Positions 8,909-20,898 of a stretch of 64,000 bases of DNA are shown in pieces (positions within the stretch are counted from its first letter, which is position 1; each line of letters opens with the position of its first letter). The DNA is from Psychrobacillus sp042945595 (lineage in GTDB: Bacteria; Bacillota; Bacilli; Bacillales_A; Planococcaceae): positions 3,720,001 to 3,784,000 of the forward strand of contig NZ_CP168493.1 of the NCBI RefSeq assembly GCF_042945595.1, read 5' to 3'. Position numbers and translations under genes: made by a program. The notes below the pieces were generated by a model that was not told the origin of the DNA, made no database searches, and saw nothing but the letters and a program-made list of their open reading frames with translations.

Positions 8909-8973
8909 ATCCCAACACCTCACTTTTTTCTATAATCATAATAGAAACATATAGGTGTTGAAAAGCATTATTT

Positions 8974-10059
8974 TTAACAATTTTCCCCTACATAAAGTGA
9001 CTGAGGACGGAATATTGCTTGATCATCCACTTGTTCTATCACATGGGCACTCCAACCCACGATTCGTGCTACACTAAACGTTGGTGTAAATAAAGCAGCT
9101 GGCATATCGATTGAGCGCATTATTGCAGCAGCGTAAAACTCCACATTTGTATAAAGTTTTCTACCAGGTTTATACTTTTCTAAAAGCACAGTTATTTCTT
9201 TTTCAGCCTTTGTTGCCAAATCCAGCCAAGGATCCGAGCCTTGTAAACTTAAACAAGCTTCTCTTAATAAAATCGATCTAGGATCCTCCGTTTTATATAT
9301 ACGATGACCGAATCCCATAATTTTTTCTCCATTTTGAAGCTTTTCTTCTATGACTGGTCGAATTCTATATTCCTCTTTTATTTCTTCTAACAAATTTAAC
9401 ACTTCCGAAGGTGCGCCACCATGTAATGGCCCTTTCATCGTTCCGATCGCAGAAGTTATAGCAGCTGGTAAGTCCGATTCTGTGGATACGGTAACTCTCG
9501 CCGCAAACGTAGAAGCGTTTAATCCATGCTCCATTGTCAGTTTTAAATACGTTTCCAATGCTTCTATTTGTGTAGAAGTCGGTATAGTTCCATTCAACAT
9601 CCACAAATAGTTTTCTGTATGCGAGAAGTTATCGTTCGCTTCTATTATTGGTAGCCCTAGTTGTTTTCTATAGTGCCTTGATACAACGACTGGAAGCGCA
9701 CCAGTTAATGTGATAGCCTGCTCCATCATTTGCAATTGCAAAAAATCAGTAGTAGCAAATGCCGAAACCGCGGTTCTCATTGTGTCCATAATAGAGATTG
9801 TCTCAGGGAGTGCATCTATTATACTTTGAACATGTAAAGGGAGGTTCCTTCCTTCTTTTAGCATTTTATTAAACTGTTGAAGCTCCACTTCTGTTGGTAA
9901 CTTGTCATTCAATAAAAAATACGCTACTTGTTCGAACGAATAATTCAGTACTAATTCCTTCACATGGGTACCACGATATCTAAGTACACCATTTTCACCA
10001 TCCACTAAACCGATTTTTGTATGCACTGCAACAACACCTTTTAATCCTTTTTGAAACAT
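8974..10059 (-). CDS. citA: citrate synthase, CitA type
   Basis: A 361-aa citrate synthase condensing oxaloacetate and acetyl-CoA. The active-site histidine regions are present: GPLHGGAPSEV and MGFGHRIYKTEDPRS. RKLYTNVEFYAAAIM contains the catalytic-aspartate region, which reads VEF as in Bacillus CitA. The gene is divergent from a citR homologue exactly as citA/citR in B. subtilis, which argues for the minor CitA enzyme rather than the TCA-cycle CitZ. GAGGGG precedes the ATG. Confidence 0.88.
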   Translation of the reverse strand: MFQKGLKGVVAVHTKIGLVDGENGVLRYRGTHVKELVLNYSFEQVAYFLLNDKLPTEVELQQFNKMLKEGRNLPLHVQSIIDALPETISIMDTMRTAVSAFATTDFLQLQMMEQAITLTGALPVVVSRHYRKQLGLPIIEANDNFSHTENYLWMLNGTIPTSTQIEALETYLKLTMEHGLNASTFAARVTVSTESDLPAAITSAIGTMKGPLHGGAPSEVLNLLEEIKEEYRIRPVIEEKLQNGEKIMGFGHRIYKTEDPRSILLREACLSLQGSDPWLDLATKAEKEITVLLEKYKPGRKLYTNVEFYAAAIMRSIDMPAALFTPTFSVARIVGWSAHVIEQVDDQAIFRPQSLYVGENC

Positions 10060-10110
10060 ATATATTCCCCTCTCTTTTCTTTAGTATAGAAAAGATATAT
10101 AATTATGAAA

Positions 10111-10151
10111 ATTAAATATTGTATATAAAGTTGATTAATATTTTTAATTAA
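10111..10151. promoter_or_regulatory. citA-citR divergent control region, candidate LysR operator
   Basis: The 105-nt divergent spacer holds AAATATT (10114-10120) with its inverted partner AATATTT (10137-10143), and TTAAT (10135-10139) with ATTAA (10147-10151). LysR regulators commonly bind AT-rich dyads that overlap their own promoter. Which dyad is used is an inference. The second ends at the citR ribosome binding site and would suit negative autoregulation. Confidence 0.35.
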
Positions 10152-10164
10152 AAGGAGAATTTTA

Positions 10165-11046
10165 TTGGAATATCAATGGTTGAAAACCTTTATTATCGCA
10201 GCTGAAACTAGTAATTTTAGAAAAGCCTCTGAAAAATTATTAATTTCACAGCCAGGTGTTACTGTCCATATAAAATTATTAGAGGAGTATCTAGGGGTTT
10301 CTCTATTTGAACGAACTAATAAGCGAGTGCACTTAACCGAAGCAGGTAAAATGTTTTATACAGAAGCTACTCAACTGATTAAAGGTTTCGAAGTTAGTGT
10401 AAATCGACTACATGCTTTTACTGAGGGGTATACACGGAAGTGGAATATTGCGATTTCTCCTTTGATGGCCGAAACCATATTACCTTATATTTTGCGTTCC
10501 TTCATGAACAATCATCCAGATTTAGAAGTATCCATACGAGTGGCAGAATCTAGTTCCATTGAAGATTTAGTGTTTAGTGGAGAAGTTAATATTGGCATTT
10601 CAGCTTTAGAAGCAACAAGAACAAGCATTCAGTCCATTGAGCTTTATAAAGATCCACTTCTATTTATCGTTCCAACTGATGCGTATGATGATGAATCAGG
10701 TCCTGTTTTAGATGCAGAGGAATATTTAAAAGACTATTACTTACTCACTCATCATCATCCAGTCGTTTGGGATGCTCTTCTTCTACAACTCCGCAAGAAA
10801 GTGATTAATATGAGAACGATGAAAGTAACGCAAGCCTATATAGTAAAACGTTTCATCCAAGAAGGTCTAGGTACTTCATTTCTCCCTCAATCCATCGTGA
10901 AAAGGGAACTTATAGAAGGGCGTGTAATGAGTATCCCTTTTGATTTATTTCCTCTTCCTGAAGTAAAGACGTATCTATTACTAAAAACATTGGGGGATTT
11001 AGAGAAAGAATTTATAAATAAGATCTCCCAATACTATTTTGGTTAA
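10165..11046 (+). CDS. citR: LysR family regulator CitR
   Basis: A 293-aa LysR-type regulator. The N-terminal HTH (FRKASEKLLISQPGVTVHIKLLE) and the periplasmic-binding-like effector domain have normal length. The stretch RTMKVTQAYIVKRFIQEGLG followed by SFLPQSIVKREL closely resembles B. subtilis CitR, the repressor of citA, from memory. Translation starts at TTG behind AAGGAGA. It is transcribed away from citA. A histidine phosphatase gene follows 28 nt after its stop and may be co-transcribed. Confidence 0.85.
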   Translation: MEYQWLKTFIIAAETSNFRKASEKLLISQPGVTVHIKLLEEYLGVSLFERTNKRVHLTEAGKMFYTEATQLIKGFEVSVNRLHAFTEGYTRKWNIAISPLMAETILPYILRSFMNNHPDLEVSIRVAESSSIEDLVFSGEVNIGISALEATRTSIQSIELYKDPLLFIVPTDAYDDESGPVLDAEEYLKDYYLLTHHHPVVWDALLLQLRKKVINMRTMKVTQAYIVKRFIQEGLGTSFLPQSIVKRELIEGRVMSIPFDLFPLPEVKTYLLLKTLGDLEKEFINKISQYYFG

Positions 11047-11074
11047 CTAGTCATGAAATTGAAGAGGTGAGCAT

Positions 11075-11620
11075 ATGAAAAAAAAGATATATCTGATTAG
11101 ACATTGCCAGGCGGAGGGACAGGAAGCGGAGGCACCCCTTACCGAGAAAGGTTATATCCAAGCTATTCAGCTTGCTGAATTCTTAAGTAACATGAAAATC
11201 GACCGGATTATTTCTAGTCCCTTTTTACGAGCACTCGAATCTATTGAACCTTTTACAAAAAACAAAAGTTTAGATGTTCAATTAGATCATCGATTAGCAG
11301 AACGCTTACTAAGTTCCATATCCATGCCAGATTGGCTTGAGAAATTGAACGCGACGTTTAACGATTTGGAGTTAAAGCTAGAAGGTGGAGAGTCGAGTAG
11401 GGAAGCACAGGCACGAATATTAGCAGTAATAGACCAGGTCATATCAAGTGACTTAGAAAATATAATAATCGTAACACACGGAAATATCATGTCTTTACTA
11501 TTGAAGTATTACGATCATCATTTTGGCTTTGAGCAATGGAAAGATTTAAGCAATCCAGATGTTTTTTTATTGACGTTTTCAAATAACAATTGTTCTATAG
11601 AACATGTTTGGCAAAAATAA
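11075..11620 (+). CDS. histidine phosphatase family protein
   Basis: A 181-aa member of the phosphoglycerate-mutase-like phosphatase branch. The phosphorylated-histidine motif is LIRHCQAEGQ (RHC instead of the common RHG). LTEKGYIQAIQLAEFL, ISSPFLRALESI and the second catalytic histidine in VTHGNI are all present. GAGGTGAG precedes the ATG. It probably shares a transcript with citR and ends at a strong terminator. The substrate is unknown. Confidence 0.85.
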   Translation: MKKKIYLIRHCQAEGQEAEAPLTEKGYIQAIQLAEFLSNMKIDRIISSPFLRALESIEPFTKNKSLDVQLDHRLAERLLSSISMPDWLEKLNATFNDLELKLEGGESSREAQARILAVIDQVISSDLENIIIVTHGNIMSLLLKYYDHHFGFEQWKDLSNPDVFLLTFSNNNCSIEHVWQK

Positions 11621-11629
11621 TCTACAATG

Positions 11630-11669
11630 AAAAAAGGGTATTCCAGTTGAATTGGAATACCCTTTTTTT
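11630..11669. terminator. bidirectional intrinsic terminator
   Basis: GGGTATTCCA (11636-11645) pairs with TGGAATACCC (11653-11662). T-runs follow on both strands. It ends the histidine phosphatase transcript from the left and the tRNA cluster transcript from the right. Confidence 0.88.
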
Positions 11670-11684
11670 CATTATATATATTTA

Positions 11685-11757
11685 TGGAGCCTAGCGGGAT
11701 CGAACCGCTGACCTCCTGCGTGCAAGGCAGGCGCTCTCCCAGCTGAGCTAAGGCCCC
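11685..11757 (-). tRNA. tRNA-Ala (anticodon TGC)
   Basis: Minus-strand cloverleaf starting GGGGCCTTAGCTCAG. The anticodon stem CCTGC/GCAGG encloses the loop CTTGCAC. The T-loop is GGTTCGATCC. The acceptor 3' strand AGGCTCC plus discriminator A is followed by TAA, so CCA is not encoded. It is the last tRNA of the cluster. Confidence 0.95.
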
Positions 11758-11784
11758 TTAATAAGTTTTTTTAAGTAACAGTTA

Positions 11785-11859
11785 TGGCTGGGGTACCTGG
11801 ATTCGAACCAGGGCATGACGGAATCAAAATCCGTTGCCTTACCGCTTGGCTATACCCCA
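11785..11859 (-). tRNA. tRNA-Gln (anticodon TTG)
   Basis: Cloverleaf with acceptor TGGGGTA/TACCCCA, anticodon stem ACGGA/TCCGT enclosing TTTTGAT, T-loop GGTTCGAATCC and an encoded CCA end. Confidence 0.96.
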
Positions 11860-11865
11860 ATAAAA

Positions 11866-11950
11866 TGGTGGAGGGGGGCGGATTCGAACCGCCGAACCCT
11901 AAGGAACGGATTTACAGTCCGTCGTGTTTAGCCACTTCACTACCCCTCCA
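11866..11950 (-). tRNA. tRNA-Tyr (anticodon GTA)
   Basis: An 85-nt class II tRNA with a long variable arm. The acceptor is GGAGGGG-type. Anticodon stem ACGGA/TCCGT encloses CTGTAAA. The T-loop is GGTTCGAATCC and CCA is encoded. Confidence 0.95.
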
Positions 11951-11958
11951 CATTTCAG

Positions 11959-12034
<76 letters not shown>

Positions 12035-12042
12035 GAAAAAAA

Positions 12043-12118
12043 TGGTGGCTCAGGACGGAATCGAACCGCCGACACAAGGATTTTCAGTCCTTTGCTCTAC
12101 CGACTGAGCTACTGAGCC
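12043..12118 (-). tRNA. tRNA-Phe (anticodon GAA)
   Basis: Cloverleaf with acceptor GGCTCAG/CTGAGCC, anticodon loop CTGAAAA, T-loop GGTTCGATTCC and an encoded CCA. Confidence 0.96.
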
Positions 12119-12125
12119 TCTTCGA

Positions 12126-12228
12126 TTTACGCTAAGCGTCGCATCTCTTCGTCAGCTGCACTCGTTCAATCAGTCACGTACTTGAGTACGCTCCTTCTTT
12201 CACTCGATTGCTTCCTCGACCTGCTTGC
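12126..12228 (-). repeat. spacer hairpin repeat, copy A (between tRNA-Phe and tRNA-Asp)
   Basis: A spacer of about 130 nt inside an otherwise compact tRNA cluster. Bases 12171-12200 are identical over 30 nt to 13630-13659 in the 5S/23S spacer, with weaker similarity on both sides (for example CAAGCAG on the minus strand). The core holds the palindrome CGTACT-TG-AGTACG. Flanking CAATC/GATTG can extend it into a longer stem. No coding potential is visible. Confidence 0.7.
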
Positions 12229-12252
12229 TTATCCTAAATCTCATAAAATAAA

Positions 12253-12328
12253 TGGCGGTCCCGACCGGGATCGAACCGGCGATCTCCTGCGTGACAGGCA
12301 GGCATGTTAACCGCTACACCACGGGACC
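12253..12328 (-). tRNA. tRNA-Asp (anticodon GTC)
   Basis: Cloverleaf with acceptor GGTCCCG/CGGGACC, anticodon stem CCTGC/GCAGG enclosing CTGTCAC, T-loop GGTTCGATCCC and an encoded CCA. Confidence 0.96.
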
Positions 12329-12331
12329 ATT

Positions 12332-12406
<75 letters not shown>

Positions 12407-12445
12407 ACAATATTATAATTACTAATTAAGTGTTTTAAAAATAAA

Positions 12446-12521
12446 TGGTGGAGGATGACGGGCTCGAACCGCCGACCCTCTGCTTGTAAGGCAGATGCTC
12501 TCCCAGCTGAGCTAATCCTCC
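12446..12521 (-). tRNA. tRNA-Val (anticodon TAC)
   Basis: Cloverleaf with acceptor GGAGGAT/ATCCTCC, anticodon stem TCTGC/GCAGA enclosing CTTACAA, T-loop GGTTCGAGCCC and an encoded CCA. Confidence 0.95.
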
Positions 12522-12645
12522 TGGGTTATAAAATCACGATCAATGGTGCATTTCTGCATCAAAACCGGACAATAATAATAATAACATATTTGTCCTACTA
12601 AGACAAGTAGTTTTATATTTTTTTATTATTTCTACTTAATGTGTA

Positions 12646-12718
12646 AGCTTCCAACCGGATTTGAACCGGTGACCTCTTCCTTACCATGGAAGCACTCTAC
12701 CTACTGAGCTATGGAAGC
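12646..12718 (-). tRNA. tRNA-Thr (anticodon GGT)
   Basis: Cloverleaf with acceptor GCTTCCA/TGGAAGC, anticodon stem CTTCC/GGAAG enclosing ATGGTAA, and T-loop GGTTCAAATCC. The discriminator T is followed by TAC, so CCA is not encoded. This is the second threonine tRNA of the cluster, reading ACC/ACU. Confidence 0.94.
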
Positions 12719-12731
12719 AAGGACAAAAAAA

Positions 12732-12806
12732 TGGCTCCGAAGGTAGGACTCGAACCTACGACCAATCGGTTAACAGCCGATTGCTCTACCACTGAGCTAC
12801 TTCGGA
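12732..12806 (-). tRNA. tRNA-Asn (anticodon GTT)
   Basis: First gene of the tRNA cluster. Acceptor TCCGAAG/CTTCGGA, anticodon stem ATCGG/CCGAT enclosing CTGTTAA, T-loop GGTTCGAGTCC and an encoded CCA. Confidence 0.96.
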
Positions 12807-12835
12807 ACAATATGTTTAATTGAAGTACAAATATA

Positions 12836-12863
12836 ATTATAGCAATCCTTCTTCAAATTTCAA
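12836..12863 (-). promoter_or_regulatory. sigma-A promoter of the tRNA cluster
   Basis: On the minus strand TTGAAA (12858-12863), a 16-nt spacer and a perfect TATAAT (12836-12841) lie about 30 nt before tRNA-Asn. The cluster is therefore transcribed independently of the rRNA operon, which ends at its own terminator at about 13421. Confidence 0.8.
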
Positions 12864-13197
12864 GTCTATTTTAAAATCTTCTTAACAAACTTATAGATTA
12901 TTTTCTAACTTTTGATTTATTAAGTACTTTCCATTTACTAGTGATCCGTGAAAACCAAATAATCTCCTAATTGATAGTGCTAATACATCTAATTGGTCCC
13001 GATTTTCTCTTAAGAAAAAGTAAAAAATGAATAGAAATTTATTTAGTAGTTGTCCATTTAATAGCTTAGTAGGATAGGAGCAATTCTCTTAATTAAGGGT
13101 TATTTTCATGAGAAGGGCGGCAATTTGTCCCATAAAGGAGCCCTATTTCAAAAAAAGTTTTGAATTATTATTCATAAACAGTTAGAAAACGGCAGAA
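12864..13197. other. spacer between the rRNA operon and the tRNA promoter, no gene seen
   Basis: AT-rich and non-coding on both strands. I see no RNA gene. Short motifs resembling the adjacent phased repeat, such as AATTGGTCCCG near 12990, occur singly here. Confidence 0.5.
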
Positions 13198-13302
13198 CGA
13201 GACCAATTGTGCTCTACTCGAGACTAGTTCACGCAAACCCGAGACCATTTTACCTAGAAGCGATACTAATCACCACAACCCCGAAACTAAATCTCACAAT
13301 AA
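13198..13302. repeat. five degenerate repeats with exact 21-bp period
   Basis: Five units start at 13198, 13219, 13240, 13261 and 13282. Their first 11 bases are CGAGACCAATT, CGAGACTAGTT, CGAGACCATTT, CGATACTAATC and CGAAACTAAAT. The remaining ten bases of each unit are largely unconserved. The fixed 21-bp spacing, two turns of B-DNA, with only half of each unit conserved looks like phased sites rather than a simple expanded tandem repeat. The array lies between the 5S terminator and the tRNA promoter. Confidence 0.7.
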
Positions 13303-13420
13303 GGAGTTAAGTCTATGTGAGATAGTTCATTTGTTCAATATTTCCGCCAGTTCATATTCATAATAGAATTCTTGGTTTTTACACAGGATCGATTCTCCTA
13401 AAATTATTTTACACACAAAA

Positions 13421-13456
13421 AAAGTTGTTACCAATTATTCGGTAACAACTTTTTAT
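13421..13456 (-). terminator. intrinsic terminator of the rRNA operon
   Basis: AAAGTTGTTACC (13421-13432) pairs with GGTAACAACTTT (13441-13452). On the minus strand a run of T follows. It sits about 5 nt after the 5S 3' end and separates the rRNA operon from the tRNA cluster. Confidence 0.9.
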
Positions 13457-13459
13457 AGT

Positions 13460-13575
<116 letters not shown>

Positions 13576-13589
13576 CTTGTTCGGCTTTC

Positions 13590-13695
13590 AATACACTGCG
13601 CATTGCGTTGTCAACTTCATTCGATCAGTCAGTCACGTACTTGAGTACGCTCCTTCTTTCTCTCAATCGTTTCCTAGCACTGCTTGCGTCTCGAA
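13590..13695 (-). repeat. spacer hairpin repeat, copy B (5S/23S spacer)
   Basis: The 5S/23S spacer carries the second copy of the element seen in the tRNA cluster. Bases 13630-13659 match copy A exactly over 30 nt, including CGTACTTGAGTACG. The flanks differ by substitutions, some of which keep pairing (CGAT with ATCG here, CAATC with GATTG in copy A). It may be a transcribed hairpin used in processing or a small dispersed repeat. Confidence 0.65.
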
Positions 13696-13715
13696 ACCCT
13701 CTAAATAGAGTGCTT

Positions 13716-13758
13716 GTTCACTCAAAACTGGATAAAAGACATTGAAATGTGCAAATTC
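13716..13758 (-). other. pre-23S processing stalk, 3' arm (pairs with about 16790-16832)
   Basis: Just after the 23S 3' end the minus strand reads GAATTTG, then TTTCAATGTCTTTTATCCAG and TTTTGAGTGAACAAG. The ITS before 23S carries near-complementary CTTGTTCTTTGAAAACTGG, ATAAAAAGACATTGAAA and CAAATTC. Such stalks enclosing mature rRNA are RNase III-type or Mini-III substrates in Firmicutes. Confidence 0.65.
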
Positions 13759-13762
13759 TATT

Positions 13763-18475
<4,713 letters not shown>

Positions 18476-18570
18476 GAGAACTTAAAAAGCTCATTTTGTT
18501 TTGCTGGCATCATCATTAAATGATGTCCAAATTGTTTTGCTATCGAACTAACCGAAGTTAGTCTTTCCAG

Positions 18571-18612
18571 CTGTATGTCTTAACGTTTTGCATGTTCAGT
18601 TTTCAATGTTCA
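18571..18612 (-). other. pre-16S processing stalk, 5' arm in the rRNA leader
   Basis: The leader contains TGAACATTGAAAACTGAAC and GCAAAACGTTAAGA, complementary to the 16S 3' trailer at 16851-16889. It lies about 100 nt upstream of mature 16S. Confidence 0.75.
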
Positions 18613-18650
18613 TGTTGTTTATTTTGTCGTCTTGTTTCAGCGACCTTTGT

Positions 18651-18680
18651 ATCTTAACATCTTTTAAACATGAATGTCAA
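18651..18680 (-). promoter_or_regulatory. rRNA operon promoter
   Basis: On the minus strand a consensus -35 TTGACA (18675-18680) is followed by an 18-nt spacer and -10 TAAGAT (18651-18656). The start near 18643 gives a leader of about 170 nt before 16S. Only one such promoter is visible before the divergent pdaB-like gene. Confidence 0.8.
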
Positions 18681-18729
18681 CACTAAATCATAAAATTGAT
18701 TAGAATGACTGGAAAGGTGAGAGTTTACA

Positions 18730-19395
18730 ATGAAATCACGGCATTTAGTAATCGTAACAATGTTAGTTTTTGTGAGTCTTTTTTTTATTATCCCAAATAA
18801 GTATTCTTCTATGCTTCCTGTTTTTCAATTAGTTGAAAAGCCTACTGTTGTTTCCAAAGGATCACACGGGAAAACGATAACCATCGATTTAACTTTCGGT
18901 AAAGAGGAAATGGAAGTTTTCTTAAAAGGCTTGGAGGCACCTTATCCGCATTTTTTCATTAGCAATGATTGGATAGATCGTTCTCCTGCTCTTATTCAAA
19001 TCATGAAGGAGAAAAGTATCCCGATTAGTCTATTAGGGCAAGAAGGTGCAAAATATATAGAAGATCCTTCTTTATTCAAAAAGGAAATTGATCAATTTGA
19101 ACAAACGATCGGAGAAGTTCCTCTCTGGTTTCGAACAAAGGACTATGAGTTTCCTGTAGAACTACAAAAAACCGCTTGGAAATATGAAGTAAATTTGTTG
19201 AGTTCAAGTAAATACTGGATAGAAGGAAGTCAAAAAATCAAGCTTGAAAATGGCGATATTCTTAGCATCCCACTCCACCAAGAGGAAAGAATGGATATAA
19301 AACAACTAATTCAATTACTTAAATCTGATTCTTTTCTTTCTATTGAACAAAATATTTTCGGTTTAACGACTAAAAGTAAAACAATACCCGAATAG
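18730..19395 (+). CDS. degenerate polysaccharide deacetylase-like protein at the pdaB locus
   Basis: A 221-aa protein with an N-terminal membrane anchor or signal (about residues 5-22) and a collapsed NodB-type domain. Its place beside kbaA and gerD is that of B. subtilis pdaB. Segments align with PdaB (ITIDLTFGKEE for the TFD strand; DPSLFKKEIDQFEQTIGE; ENGDILSIPLH near the end). The catalytic Asp of TFD is replaced (TFG), no HxxH motif is present, and the RPP loop reads WFRTKDY. It is probably catalytically inactive, perhaps structural in the spore, or decaying. AAAGGTGAG precedes the ATG. Confidence 0.7.
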   Translation: MKSRHLVIVTMLVFVSLFFIIPNKYSSMLPVFQLVEKPTVVSKGSHGKTITIDLTFGKEEMEVFLKGLEAPYPHFFISNDWIDRSPALIQIMKEKSIPISLLGQEGAKYIEDPSLFKKEIDQFEQTIGEVPLWFRTKDYEFPVELQKTAWKYEVNLLSSSKYWIEGSQKIKLENGDILSIPLHQEERMDIKQLIQLLKSDSFLSIEQNIFGLTTKSKTIPE

Positions 19396-19403
19396 CGATG
19401 GCG

Positions 19404-19445
19404 CACAAAAAAACTGCTCGACATTTAGTCAGAGCAGTTTTTTTG
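19404..19445. terminator. bidirectional terminator between the pdaB-like gene and kbaA
   Basis: AAACTGCTC (19411-19419) pairs with GAGCAGTTT (19432-19440). A-runs and T-runs on both sides serve the two converging genes. Confidence 0.85.
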
Positions 19446-20126
19446 TTATTTCGCTTTTAAAGCGATCGCTTCTTTTCTTGCTTTTCTACGCGCTTCTAAT
19501 TTTTTTCTATCTTCGTCTGATTTTGCATTATATTTCGGTAAAGCTAATAATTGGTATGCATTAACTGATAGAAGTGGTACCAAAACAATTAATAACCATA
19601 CATCCGCATCGCTTGATTGCACTTTAAGTGCTGCCACCCATTCTAGTGTTGTTATTGCAATCATAAAGAAAAGAGCAGAGATCAATATTTGTTTCTTTGT
19701 TTTATTCGCCTTAATAATAGCTACAATTACTGAACCACCTATTAAAATACCCAGCGTTACTACTCGTAGCCACATGTGGCTTGACGTCCCTTCGGTAGCT
19801 TTAAATCGAAAGAAAATTAAGTCAAAGATGACAAATGTAATGATGAGTAGTTGCACCCAATTCCATAAAGTAAGGCTTTTGAAAATATTTACGCCCATTT
19901 GATGGATTGTTAAATAAGCAAAAAATCCCATTTGAGCAATAACACTTATGATAAGTCCAAAGCCAACTAAAACGATAAATGCTGCGACTACCGCTCCCCA
20001 TTGTCCTGCTTCATAGTATGTCGCAAAGTTTTTATCCCATAATATTATTGACCCTAATACACCTGTGATTAGTCCACCTATCCACATTGCGTTTAGAAAA
20101 AATATAAACCAATTTCGAATTGTCAC
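19446..20126 (-). CDS. kbaA: KinB-signalling pathway activation protein KbaA
   Basis: A polytopic membrane protein of about 226 aa with six predicted helices. It has the family segment QMGFFAYLTIHQMGVNIFKSLTLWN and a basic C-terminal tail (KLEARRKARKEAIALKAK). KbaA is needed for activity of the sporulation kinase KinB in B. subtilis. The frame is open to a TTG at 20174, but GGAGG lies 10 nt before the GTG at 20126, which also fits the family N-terminus, so that start is chosen. It is convergent with the pdaB-like gene and divergent from gerD. Confidence 0.88.
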   Translation of the reverse strand: MTIRNWFIFFLNAMWIGGLITGVLGSIILWDKNFATYYEAGQWGAVVAAFIVLVGFGLIISVIAQMGFFAYLTIHQMGVNIFKSLTLWNWVQLLIITFVIFDLIFFRFKATEGTSSHMWLRVVTLGILIGGSVIVAIIKANKTKKQILISALFFMIAITTLEWVAALKVQSSDADVWLLIVLVPLLSVNAYQLLALPKYNAKSDEDRKKLEARRKARKEAIALKAK

Positions 20127-20261
20127 TGTAAAAAGTCCTCCATATTCTACTAAGTCCTTTATAGATTGTAACAACCATTATCAAAAAAATCTATTTGTTA
20201 CTTACTTCTATACATATTTACGTAAAAAATGTGAATAATAATCGAAAGGATGGTGACTAAT

Positions 20262-20867
20262 TTGAAGTATCTTGCTCTCATTTTATTAACTATTAGCTTA
20301 ATGGCTGGGTGTAGCAGTTCCCCTTCCTCGACTCCTTCTTACGATGAGATGAAAAAAATCGTGATTGATGCCTTGCAAACAGAGGATGGGAAAAAATCAG
20401 TGCGAAAGCTTTTAGATGACCCTGAATTTAAAGCATTATTAGTTATTGATAGTGAACAAGTAAAAAAATCTGTTGAGCAAACAATGTTATCCAAAGAAGC
20501 AGAGGACTTTTGGAAAGAGGTTTATCAAGACCCTAAATTTTCAGAAACAATGGCAAAAAGTATGATGAAGCAGCAAGAAGAGTTAATGAAAGCGCTAATA
20601 AAAGATCCAGATTACTTAAAGGATTTAGAAAGCTTTTTCGCTTCTGCCGACATGAAGAAAGAGTTAGGAAAAATTCTACAGTCCGCTGATTTACGTAAAG
20701 AAATGGAAAAGGTCGTAGAAGAAACGATTCAAAGTCCTTTATTGCAAACGAAGTGGCAAAAATTAGTGGAAGAGGCGGGATCTGGGTCTCAACAAAAAGG
20801 TGGGGGAGGCGGTTCTTCAGGAGGTTCAGGTTCATCAAAAGAAGGGCAAGGGGAATCCAAAAAATAA
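20262..20867 (+). CDS. gerD: spore germination lipoprotein GerD
   Basis: A 201-aa lipoprotein with signal peptide and lipobox LMAGC, an alpha-helical middle (DEMKKIVIDALQTEDGKKSV onward) and a low-complexity Gly/Ser tail typical of GerD. In Bacillus spores GerD scaffolds germinant receptors into the inner-membrane germinosome. An ATG at 20250 is in frame, but AAGGATGGTGA stands at the right distance from the TTG at 20262. The gene order gerD-salA-cwlD is conserved. Confidence 0.93.
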   Translation: MKYLALILLTISLMAGCSSSPSSTPSYDEMKKIVIDALQTEDGKKSVRKLLDDPEFKALLVIDSEQVKKSVEQTMLSKEAEDFWKEVYQDPKFSETMAKSMMKQQEELMKALIKDPDYLKDLESFFASADMKKELGKILQSADLRKEMEKVVEETIQSPLLQTKWQKLVEEAGSGSQQKGGGGGSSGGSGSSKEGQGESKK

Positions 20868-20898
20868 GGCCGGTCCTGTTTAGGAAACGGCCTTTTTC
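20864..20898. terminator. bidirectional terminator between gerD and salA
   Basis: AAGGCCG (20866-20873 region) pairs with CGGCCTT (20888-20894), followed by T-runs on the plus strand and the matching A-run for the minus strand. It separates the converging gerD and salA. Confidence 0.8.

Noticed and set aside
13198..13302. CRISPR array
   Set aside because: Repeat units are only 11 conserved bases with 10-nt gaps, too short and too degenerate for CRISPR, and no cas genes are near.
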